The notes beneath the pieces are model-generated. The model had not been told where the DNA came from and ran no database searches. It worked only from the letters and a program-made list of their open reading frames with translations. DNA of 64,000 bases, taken from assembly GCF_042654245.1 (NCBI RefSeq), contig NZ_JBHSGI010000024.1, forward strand, positions 434,001-498,000. Direction: 5' to 3'. The position numbers and the translations under genes were made by a program. Positions 16,505 through 23,826 of the stretch are shown here, one piece after another. The DNA is from Seohaeicola_A nanhaiensis. Its GTDB lineage: Bacteria > Pseudomonadota > Alphaproteobacteria > Rhodobacterales > Rhodobacteraceae. Every line of letters begins with the position of its first letter. Position 1 is the stretch's first letter.

Positions 16505-16530
16505 CCCGATTCCCGCAGGAGGGAATCGGG
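16505..16530 (+). terminator. strong hairpin after ftsA
   Basis: Ten-base perfect arms, CCCGATTCCC at 16505-16514 and GGGAATCGGG at 16521-16530, around a 6-base loop. There is no T-run, so it may be a weak or factor-dependent terminator or an RNA-stabilising end. Both arms contain a GANTC site. Confidence 0.6.
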
Positions 16531-16557
16531 TGACGTGCCGGGGAGGGCATGTTAGAG

Positions 16558-16566
16558 TTATCCACA
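16558..16566 (+). promoter_or_regulatory. DnaA-box match upstream of ftsZ
   Basis: TTATCCACA is identical to the consensus high-affinity DnaA box. It lies 319 bases before the ftsZ start codon. In Caulobacter DnaA is known to control some division genes, including ftsZ; a similar role here is inference. Confidence 0.6.
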
Positions 16567-16759
16567 AGGTCCGCAGAGGCCCGGACGGCTGATCGAGCAG
16601 TCATCCGCACAACCAGAGATTGAGACTCCGCATGAGCCGGGGGGACTCGCCGATACTTTCGGCGACCGCTCTGCCTATTGTATCTCCCTTGTTTACAACC
16701 CCAATATCTCGGCGGGTGAGCAAAATACCGCCTTAATCGGGTCGTGTCTTGCCATATTT

Positions 16760-16768
16760 TGTGGACAA
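16760..16768 (-). promoter_or_regulatory. second DnaA-box-like site upstream of ftsZ
   Basis: TGTGGACAA, read on the minus strand as TTGTCCACA, differs from the DnaA-box consensus at one base. It lies 117 bases before ftsZ and faces the perfect box at 16558. Confidence 0.4.
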
Positions 16769-16884
16769 CTCCAGTTTTTCGGGTGACGTGTCCCGCCGGT
16801 CGCGGTATGACTGTTCCAGATGGCGGAGCCGCCCGACAGAGGCGGCGACTGGACGTTTACGATCAGCGACAGGCGGAAACAGTT

Positions 16885-18477
16885 ATGACTTTGAATCTTT
16901 CGATGCCCGGGCATGAAGACCTCCGGCCCCGTATTACGGTCTTCGGCGTTGGCGGCGCCGGTGGGAACGCCGTCAACAACATGATCGAGAAGAAACTGGA
17001 CGGCGTGGAGTTCGTGGTGGCCAACACCGACGCGCAGGCGCTCGCGCAGAGCGCGGCGACGAACCGCATCCAGATGGGCGTGAAGGTGACCGAGGGGCTG
17101 GGCGCGGGCGCGCGGGCCGCCGTGGGCGCCGCCGCCGCGGAAGAGAGCATCGAAGAGATCGTCGATCACCTCGCGGGCGCGCATATGTGCTTTATCACCG
17201 CGGGCATGGGCGGCGGCACCGGGACCGGCGCCGCGCCGATCATCGCGCAGGCCGCGCGCGAGCTGGGCGTGCTGACCGTCGGCGTCGTGACCAAGCCGTT
17301 CCAGTTCGAAGGCGCCAAGCGGATGCGCCAGGCGGAAGAGGGCGTGGATGCGCTGCAGAAGGTGGTCGACACGCTGATCATCATTCCGAACCAGAACCTG
17401 TTCCGTCTTGCCAACGAGAAGACCACCTTCACCGAAGCCTTCAGCATGGCCGATGACGTGCTGTATCAGGGCGTGAAGGGCGTGACCGACCTGATGGTGC
17501 GTCCCGGCCTGATCAACCTCGACTTTGCCGACGTGCGCGCGGTGATGGACGAGATGGGCAAGGCGATGATGGGCACGGGCGAGGCCGAGGGCGACAACCG
17601 CGCCATCGAAGCCGCCGAGAAGGCGATCGCCAACCCGCTGCTGGACGAGATTTCGCTACGCGGCGCCAAGGGTGTTCTGATCAACATCACCGGCAGCCAC
17701 GACCTGACGCTGTTCGAACTGGACGAGGCGGCCAACCGCATCCGCGAGGAAGTGGACCCGGACGCGAACATCATCGTCGGCTCGACCCTGGACCCGGACA
17801 TGCAGGGCATGATGCGCGTGAGCGTTGTCGCCACCGGCATCGACGCCAGCGTCAAGGAAGACGACATTCCGGTGCCGCGCCGGTCGATGTCGCAGCCGCT
17901 GAAGCCGGCGGTCGTGGAAAAGCCCGAACCGGTTGCGGCGCGGATGCAGGAGCCGGCGGTTGCCGCGATGTCCGAGGCCGCCGAGGAGCCGAGCCTGTTC
18001 GACGGGATCGAGCGCAAGAGCGCCCAGACCTACATCGAGGACGAGGCGGAAGACGATCTGCCGATGCCGGCCTATCGCCCGACCGTGCCGGCCTTCCGGC
18101 CGCAGGCCGAGTTCGAGGAGGACGAGCCGGCGGCCGCCTTCGTGGCGCCGAAAGCTCCGGCACCGGGCACCCCGTCGCCCGAGGCCCTGGCCCGTCTGCA
18201 GGCGGCGGCCCAGCGTCATCCGGGCAGCCCGGCGCAGCAGCATCAGGCCCGCACCGCGGCCGCTGCCGCATCGACCGACCGCAAGGGGTTCGGGATCAAT
18301 TCGCTGATCAACCGGATGACCGGACATGCCGCCGACACGCCGGCCGAACGGCCCACGCAGGCCCGTCCGCAGCCGCAACTGCGCCAGACCGACGCCGCTC
18401 CGCGCCCCGCGCGTGAGCCGGAAACCAACCAGGATCGGATCGAAATTCCGGCATTCCTGCGCCGTCAGGCGAACTGA
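16885..18477 (+). CDS. ftsZ: cell-division GTPase FtsZ
   Basis: 530 aa tubulin-like GTPase that builds the Z-ring. The GTP-binding domain begins ITVFGVGGAGGNAVNNM (residues 17-33) and carries the tubulin signature GMGGGTGTGAAP at 107-118. NLDFADVRAVM is the T7-loop region. The GTPase and C-terminal domains end at about residue 320, followed by a Pro/Ala/Glu-rich linker of roughly 190 residues and a C-terminal binding peptide, DRIEIPAFLRRQ, for FtsA and other partners. The long linker is typical of Alphaproteobacteria. ATG 16885 is chosen since the earlier ATG at 16744 adds residues with no family character. Confidence 0.96.
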   Translation: MTLNLSMPGHEDLRPRITVFGVGGAGGNAVNNMIEKKLDGVEFVVANTDAQALAQSAATNRIQMGVKVTEGLGAGARAAVGAAAAEESIEEIVDHLAGAHMCFITAGMGGGTGTGAAPIIAQAARELGVLTVGVVTKPFQFEGAKRMRQAEEGVDALQKVVDTLIIIPNQNLFRLANEKTTFTEAFSMADDVLYQGVKGVTDLMVRPGLINLDFADVRAVMDEMGKAMMGTGEAEGDNRAIEAAEKAIANPLLDEISLRGAKGVLINITGSHDLTLFELDEAANRIREEVDPDANIIVGSTLDPDMQGMMRVSVVATGIDASVKEDDIPVPRRSMSQPLKPAVVEKPEPVAARMQEPAVAAMSEAAEEPSLFDGIERKSAQTYIEDEAEDDLPMPAYRPTVPAFRPQAEFEEDEPAAAFVAPKAPAPGTPSPEALARLQAAAQRHPGSPAQQHQARTAAAAASTDRKGFGINSLINRMTGHAADTPAERPTQARPQPQLRQTDAAPRPAREPETNQDRIEIPAFLRRQAN

Positions 18478-18497
18478 ACCGGTAACATTCCTTACTG

Positions 18498-18527
18498 AAA
18501 AGGCCGCCTCGGGGCGGCCTTTTCTTT
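18498..18527 (+). terminator. rho-independent terminator after ftsZ
   Basis: Eleven-base perfect stem AAAAGGCCGCC (18498-18508) with GGCGGCCTTTT (18513-18523), a 4-base loop and CTTT following. It separates ftsZ from lpxC. Confidence 0.85.
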
Positions 18528-18541
18528 AGTTAAATCAAGTG

Positions 18542-18579
18542 TTTGTTACGTCATTAGCGCCGATTCGCCGATTTGTTAC
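18542..18579. promoter_or_regulatory. TTTGTTAC direct repeat before lpxC
   Basis: TTTGTTAC occurs at 18542-18549 and again at 18572-18579, exactly 30 bases apart (about three helical turns), in the 143 bases between the ftsZ terminator and lpxC. Such phased repeats can be operator half-sites. No regulator is known to me. Confidence 0.35.
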
Positions 18580-18620
18580 AGGGATGTTTCATTCCGTTGC
18601 AAAGTTTGAGTTGAGGGAAG

Positions 18621-19613
18621 GTGACCCACTGGTTAACTCCGATACCAAGACAGGCCCCGGGTGGGGCCGTTCAACTGGATCTGGGGCTCGCCTTGCAGAA
18701 TACGCTTAAATCGCCGGTGGTTTTCGAGGGGGTCGGTCTGCATACCGGCGCTCCGGTTCGGATGACTCTGCGACCCGCGTCGGCCGGGCAGGGCATCTGG
18801 TTCCGCCGCACCGACATCGCCATCGGGAATGCGCTGATCCCCGCCCTATGGGACGTGGTCGAGCGCAGCCCGCTGAACACGCGGCTGGTCAATTCGGCCG
18901 GTGTGTCGGTCTCGACCGTCGAGCATGTGATGGCCGCGCTGGCCGGCTGCGGCGTTCACAATGCGCTGATCGAGATCGACGGGCCCGAAGTGCCGATCCT
19001 CGACGGCTCGGCCGCGCCCTTCGTGCGCGCCATCATGAGCCGTGGCCTGCGCCGTCTGGCGGCGCCGGTGCTGGCCTATCAGGTGATGAAGCCGGTGAGC
19101 GTCGAGAAGGACGGGGCGCGCGCCTCGCTGAAGCCGGCGGACGGGCTTTTCATCGAATTCCACATCGACTTTGCCGATGCGGCCATCGGGCGGCAGAGCA
19201 AGGTGCTCGACATGAAGAACGGCGCCTTTGCGCGCGAGCTATGCGACAGCCGCACCTTCTGCCGTCAGGCGGATGTGGATGCGATGCACGAGAAGGGCCT
19301 CGCGCTGGGCGGCACGCTGACCAATGCGGTGGTCGTCGACGGCGACGCGGTGCTGAGCCCGGGCGGTTTCCGCCATGCGGACGAAGCGGTGCGCCACAAG
19401 ATGCTGGACGCGCTGGGCGATCTGTCGCTGGCGGGCGGGCCGCTGCTGGGCCATTACGTGGGCGAGCGGGCGGGTCATTCGCTGACCAACACGCTGCTGC
19501 GCGAACTTTTCGCAACACCGGGTGCGGTGCGGCCGGTGCTGTGCGACGCGCGCATGACCGAGCGTCTGCCGGGGCAGGGGCTGGTCCTGGCCGAAGTTCC
19601 GAAGGTCGCGTGA
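18621..19613 (+). CDS. lpxC: UDP-3-O-acyl-N-acetylglucosamine deacetylase LpxC
   Basis: 330 aa zinc deacetylase, the committed step of lipid A synthesis. Visible: LKSPVVFEGVGLHTG, VSTVEHVMAALAGCGVHNA with a zinc His, EIDGPEVPILDGSAAPFV, DSRTFCRQADVD and the zinc-binding HKMLDALGDLSLAG, with GHSLTNTLLREL containing the catalytic His. The frame begins at GTG 18621 with a good GAGGGAAG before it, giving about 24 extra residues; a TTG at 18693 would match the usual family start but has a weaker RBS. I keep the GTG start with moderate certainty. Confidence 0.92.
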   Translation: MTHWLTPIPRQAPGGAVQLDLGLALQNTLKSPVVFEGVGLHTGAPVRMTLRPASAGQGIWFRRTDIAIGNALIPALWDVVERSPLNTRLVNSAGVSVSTVEHVMAALAGCGVHNALIEIDGPEVPILDGSAAPFVRAIMSRGLRRLAAPVLAYQVMKPVSVEKDGARASLKPADGLFIEFHIDFADAAIGRQSKVLDMKNGAFARELCDSRTFCRQADVDAMHEKGLALGGTLTNAVVVDGDAVLSPGGFRHADEAVRHKMLDALGDLSLAGGPLLGHYVGERAGHSLTNTLLRELFATPGAVRPVLCDARMTERLPGQGLVLAEVPKVA

Positions 19614-19764
19614 GGCCCAAAGGTCGCGCGGCGGAAGGGAATTGCCGGTTGTCGCTTGCCTCCCCCCCGGAGTTACCCGTAAGACATTCAGCAACGATAC
19701 TTGCTGTGACAGACCATGCCCTGCCGGGCAGGACGGGCGACGGCGGTGACAAGGGTGACGAAGG

Positions 19765-20616
19765 ATGTTTGGCGGCATGGCGCGGGTTAAACTGATCGGA
19801 GCCGTTCTGCTGGTGGCCGTTGTGTCGGCTTGCAGCGGCGGACTCGGTGCTCCGAGTGACCGATCCGAGTCTCTTGAGGGATACACGCCCGAACAGATCT
19901 ATGAGCGCGGCGAATTCGAGCTGGCGCGCAAGCGGGCCGATGACGCGGCCTATTACTTCTCGGAGATCGAGCGGCTTTATCCCTATTCTTCCTGGGCCAA
20001 GCGCGCGTTGATCATGCAAGCCTATTCCTATCACCAGAAGCGCAACTATCCGGAAAGCCGGTCGGCGGCGCAGCGGTTCATCGATTTCTATCCGGCGGAT
20101 GAAGATGCGGCCTATGCGCAGTATCTGCTGGCACTGAGCTATTACGACCAGATCGACGAGGTGGGCCGCGATCAGGGGCTGACCTTCCAGGCGCTGCAGG
20201 CGCTGCGCACGGTGATCGAGCAGTATCCCAACAGCGAATACGCCAGCGCGGCGATTCTCAAGTTCGACCTGGCCTTCGACCATCTGGCCGGCAAGGAAAT
20301 GGAAATCGGTCGCTACTACCTGCGGCACAAGCACTATGCCTCGGCGATCAACCGCTTCCGCGTGGTGGTCGAGGAGTTCCAGACCACGACGCAGACGCCC
20401 GAGGCGCTGCACCGTCTGGTCGAGGCCTATCTGTCGCTGGGGCTGACCGACGAGGCGCAGACCGCCGGGGCGATCCTGGGCCACAACTTCCAGTCCACGG
20501 ACTGGTATCAGGACAGCTACAAGCTGCTGACGAGCCGGGGCCTGTCGATGAAATCGAAGGGCGACAACTGGCTGGCACAGATCTACCGGCAGTCGCTGCA
20601 AGGGAAGTGGCTCTGA
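19765..20616 (+). CDS. bamD: outer-membrane assembly lipoprotein BamD
   Basis: 283 aa lipoprotein of the BAM complex that inserts beta-barrel proteins. The N-terminus has a signal LIGAVLLVAVVSACSGG with a lipobox Cys. Tetratricopeptide-like repeats follow: PEQIYERGEFELARKRADDA, RLYPYSSWAKRALIMQAYSY and ESRSAAQRFIDFYPADEDAAY, all BamD hallmarks. The start could be ATG 19765 or ATG 19777; both leave the signal peptide intact. Position between lpxC and recN is typical of Rhodobacterales. A 150-base leader separates it from lpxC. Confidence 0.92.
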   Translation: MFGGMARVKLIGAVLLVAVVSACSGGLGAPSDRSESLEGYTPEQIYERGEFELARKRADDAAYYFSEIERLYPYSSWAKRALIMQAYSYHQKRNYPESRSAAQRFIDFYPADEDAAYAQYLLALSYYDQIDEVGRDQGLTFQALQALRTVIEQYPNSEYASAAILKFDLAFDHLAGKEMEIGRYYLRHKHYASAINRFRVVVEEFQTTTQTPEALHRLVEAYLSLGLTDEAQTAGAILGHNFQSTDWYQDSYKLLTSRGLSMKSKGDNWLAQIYRQSLQGKWL

Positions 20617-20646
20617 GCGCGCGGGCGCGACTCGAAGGCTGGGCAC

Positions 20647-22296
20647 ATGCTGCGCGCGCTTGAAATCCGCGACATGCTGATCATCGACCGGCTGGACCTG
20701 GCGTTCCAGCCGGGCCTGAACGTGCTGACTGGCGAGACCGGGGCGGGCAAGTCCATCCTGCTCGATTCGCTGGGGTTCGTGCTGGGGTGGCGCGGGCGGG
20801 CCGATCTGGTGCGGCAGGGCGCCGATCAGGGCGAGGTGACGGCGGTGTTCGACCTGGCGCCGGGCCATCCGGCGCGGGCGGTGCTGGCCGAGGCGGGGAT
20901 GCCGGAGGCCGACGAGCTGATCCTGCGGCGCATAAACACTTCGGACGGGCGCAAGACCGCCTTCGTGAACGACCGCCGCGCGTCGGGCGAGGTCCTGCGC
21001 GGGCTGTCGGACGTGCTGGTGGAGCTGCACGGCCAGCAGGACGACCGGGGCCTGCTCAACCCGCGCGGACATCGCGACATGCTGGATGCCTTCGGCGCGC
21101 TGGAGGTGCAGCGCTCTGGGGTGCGGGCGGCCTGGCGGGCGATGGGCGCGGCGCGGGCGGCGGTGGTGGCGACGGAAGAGGCGCTGGAGAAGGTGCGGGC
21201 GGAGGAGGATTTCCTGCGCCACGCGGTCAAGGAACTGGACAAGCTGGCGCCCGAGCCGGGCGAGGAGGCGGTGCTGGACACGCGGCGGCGCGCGATGCAG
21301 GGGGCCGAGCGGATCCGGGGCGATATCGCGCGTGCCTTCGAGCTGATGGGCGGCGAGGCGGGCGAGGCGGCGCTGGGCGACGCGCTGCGCTGGCTGGAGG
21401 GGGTGTCGGACAAGGCCGAGGGCCTGCTGGACGAGCCGATCGCGGCGCTGAACCGGGCGATGATCGAACTGGGCGATGCTCAGTCGGGGGTGGAGCGGGC
21501 GCTGGACCAGATGCGGTTCGATACGTCCGAGCTGGAGGCGGCGGAGGAGCGGCTGTTCGCGATCCGCGGGCTGGCGCGCAAGCACGCGGTGGCGCCCGAC
21601 GACCTGGCCGCTCATGCCGATGCGCTGCGCGCGCGGCTGGCGGCGCTGGATGCGGGCGACGCCGATCTGGGCCGGCAGCGGGCCGAGCTGAAGGCGGCGG
21701 AGGCGGCCTATGACGCGGCGGCCGAGGCGCTGGGGCAGGCGCGGCGGCAGGCGGCGCAGGCGCTGGACCGCTCGGTGATGGCCGAGCTTGCGCCGCTGAA
21801 GATGGAGCGCGCCGTCTTTGCCACCGACATCACCCCGGGTGAGCCGGGCCCCGACGGGCGCGACGCGGTGCAGTTCACGGTGGCGACCAATCCGGGCGCG
21901 CCCTCGGGGCCACTGAACAAGATCGCCTCGGGCGGCGAGCTGAGCCGCTTCCTGCTGGCGCTGAAGGTCTGCCTGACCGGGACGGACAGCGGGCGCACGA
22001 TGATCTTCGACGAGATCGACCGGGGCGTGGGCGGGGCCACCGCCGATGCCGTGGGCCGGCGGCTGGAACAGCTGGCGGCGGGCGGTCAGGTGCTGGTCGT
22101 GACCCATTCGCCGCAGGTCGCGGCGCGCGGGGCGCATCACTGGCGCGTGGCCAAGGATGTGAAGGGCGGCGTGACGCTGTCCAGCGTGGTGCCGGTGGCC
22201 GCGGCCGGCCGGGTGGATGAGATCGCGCGGATGCTGGCGGGTGACACGATCACCGATGCGGCCCGCGCCGCGGCACGCGCACTTCTGGACGGCTGA
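20647..22296 (+). CDS. recN: DNA repair ATPase RecN
   Basis: 549 aa SMC-like protein for double-strand-break repair. The Walker A motif is GETGAGKS at residues 29-36. The central part is a long Ala/Glu/Arg-rich coiled coil, about residues 150-380. The ABC signature IASGGELSRFLLALK and the Walker B MIFDEIDRGVGG follow near 420-465, then VLVVTHSPQVAA. Length is normal. It lies 30 bases after bamD and ends 11 bases before a PLP decarboxylase gene, so all three may share a transcript. I saw no LexA box in the 30 bases before it. Confidence 0.94.
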   Translation: MLRALEIRDMLIIDRLDLAFQPGLNVLTGETGAGKSILLDSLGFVLGWRGRADLVRQGADQGEVTAVFDLAPGHPARAVLAEAGMPEADELILRRINTSDGRKTAFVNDRRASGEVLRGLSDVLVELHGQQDDRGLLNPRGHRDMLDAFGALEVQRSGVRAAWRAMGAARAAVVATEEALEKVRAEEDFLRHAVKELDKLAPEPGEEAVLDTRRRAMQGAERIRGDIARAFELMGGEAGEAALGDALRWLEGVSDKAEGLLDEPIAALNRAMIELGDAQSGVERALDQMRFDTSELEAAEERLFAIRGLARKHAVAPDDLAAHADALRARLAALDAGDADLGRQRAELKAAEAAYDAAAEALGQARRQAAQALDRSVMAELAPLKMERAVFATDITPGEPGPDGRDAVQFTVATNPGAPSGPLNKIASGGELSRFLLALKVCLTGTDSGRTMIFDEIDRGVGGATADAVGRRLEQLAAGGQVLVVTHSPQVAARGAHHWRVAKDVKGGVTLSSVVPVAAAGRVDEIARMLAGDTITDAARAAARALLDG

Positions 22297-22307
22297 GGGA
22301 CCTTGCG

Positions 22308-23762
22308 ATGAGTGAATCCGACACACCGGTGGAAACGCTCGATCCCGCCGACTGGGCGGCGTTTCGCGCCCGCGCCCACGCGATGCTGGATGCTGCCGTC
22401 GACCGGATGGAGGGCGGCGGCGAGGGGCCGGTCTGGCGGATGCCAACCGAGGCGCTGAAGGCGGCCTTTGACGTGGCGCTGCCGGTCGAGGGGCTGGGCG
22501 CGGGGGCGGTCGATGCGCAGATCGCCGCGCTGCTGCCGTTCGGCGTGGGCAACACGCATCCGCGGTTCTTCGGCTGGGTGCATGGGTCGGGCACGCCCTC
22601 GCAGCTGGTGGCCGAGATGGCGGCCAGCGCGATGAACGCCAACCTAGGCGGGCGCGAACATGGCGCGATCCATGTGGAAAAGCAGGTGATCCGCTGGTGC
22701 CGCGAGATCTTCGGCTTTCCGGCAGAGGCCAGCGGGCTGATCGTCTCGGGCACCTCAATGGCGACCATCGTGGCGCTGAAGGCCGCGCGCGAGGCGCGGC
22801 TGGGCGTGGAGGCGCGGCGGCAGGGGATCGGCGCGGCGCGGCTGGTTGGCTATACCTCGGCACTGGCCCATGGCTGCACCGACCGGGCCTTCGACATGCT
22901 GGGACTGGGCAGCGCGGCGCTGCGCCGGGTGCCGGTGGATGCGAGCGGCGGCATGGACCTGGACGCGCTGCGCGTCCGGATCGCCGAGGACCGGGCGTCG
23001 GGGCTGGAGCCTTTCGTGATCGTCGGCACGGCGGGGTCGGTGGACCTTGGCACCTTCGACGACCTCGACGCGCTGGCCGATCTCGCGGCGCAGGAGGGGC
23101 TGTGGTTTCATGTCGATGGCGCCTTCGGCGCGCTGGCGGTGCTGGATCCGGGGCTGAAGCCGCGGGTGAATGGCATTGAGCGGGCAGACAGCCTGGCCTT
23201 CGATTTCCACAAATGGCTGCATGTGACCTATGACGCGGGCTGTGTGCTGATCCGCGACGAGGCGGCGCACCGGCAGGCGTTTTCCGACCGCCCGCGCTAT
23301 CTCAAGGGCGCCGAGCGGGGGCTGGCGGCGGGCAATCCCTGGCCGGTTGATTACGGGCCCGAGCTGTCGCGCACCTTCCGCGCGCTGAAGGTCTGGGCGC
23401 AGCTGGCCGAACATGGCACGGCGCGGCTGGGCCGGATGATCGCCAAGAACTGCCGGCAGGCGTCCTATCTGGGCGACCTCGTCGCGGCCGATCCCGCGCT
23501 GGAGCTGCTGGCGCCGGTGACGCTGAACATCTGCTGTTTCCGCTACCGCAGCGAAGGCGACGCCGACGCGCTGAACGACGAGATCGTGATCCGCCTGCAG
23601 GAGGCGGGGATCGCCGCGCCCTCGACCACGACGGTGGAGGGAATGAAGGCGATCCGGGTCAATATCACCAACCACCGCACGCGGGCATCCGACCTGGACC
23701 TGCTGGTGGAGGCGGTGCGCCGCATCGGGGCCGAGATCCTGGCCGAACGCGCGGGCGGCTGA
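22308..23762 (+). CDS. group II pyridoxal-phosphate decarboxylase (aromatic amino acid type)
   Basis: 484 aa PLP enzyme of the group II decarboxylase family (aromatic-L-amino-acid, glutamate and related). Features: THPRFFGWVHGSGTPSQL in the substrate region (about 83), SGTSMATIVALKAAREARLG (about 147), HVDGAFGA with Asp270 that contacts the pyridine nitrogen, and Lys302 in FDFHKWLHV as the Schiff-base lysine. The C-terminal small domain continues with RVNITNHRTRASDLDLLVEA. The substrate could be tryptophan, tyrosine, phenylalanine or another amino acid; family membership is firm, specificity is not. It directly follows recN. Confidence 0.88.
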   Translation: MSESDTPVETLDPADWAAFRARAHAMLDAAVDRMEGGGEGPVWRMPTEALKAAFDVALPVEGLGAGAVDAQIAALLPFGVGNTHPRFFGWVHGSGTPSQLVAEMAASAMNANLGGREHGAIHVEKQVIRWCREIFGFPAEASGLIVSGTSMATIVALKAAREARLGVEARRQGIGAARLVGYTSALAHGCTDRAFDMLGLGSAALRRVPVDASGGMDLDALRVRIAEDRASGLEPFVIVGTAGSVDLGTFDDLDALADLAAQEGLWFHVDGAFGALAVLDPGLKPRVNGIERADSLAFDFHKWLHVTYDAGCVLIRDEAAHRQAFSDRPRYLKGAERGLAAGNPWPVDYGPELSRTFRALKVWAQLAEHGTARLGRMIAKNCRQASYLGDLVAADPALELLAPVTLNICCFRYRSEGDADALNDEIVIRLQEAGIAAPSTTTVEGMKAIRVNITNHRTRASDLDLLVEAVRRIGAEILAERAGG

Positions 23763-23826
23763 CCCCCTTCACGCCCGTCGGCGGTTGGCCTAAAGAGGGC
23801 CAACCCGCAACCGGTGAACGGCAGCC

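Larger units (their letters stand above)
16490..16884 (+). promoter_or_regulatory. 395-base ftsZ leader region
   Basis: This is the only gene-free stretch above 300 bases. It contains a hairpin at 16505-16530, a perfect DnaA-box match at 16558-16566, a one-mismatch match on the other strand at 16760-16768, and four GANTC methylation-type sites (16508-16512, 16523-16527, 16624-16628, 16644-16648). No coding signal is convincing: the ftsZ frame is open from 16744 but that part has no family similarity. I could not fix a -35/-10 pair. Confidence 0.65.

Noticed and set aside
19150..22863. Minus-strand frame of 1237 codons opposite bamD and recN
   Set aside because: Composition is Arg/His/Pro-rich shadow and it crosses several well identified genes on the plus strand.
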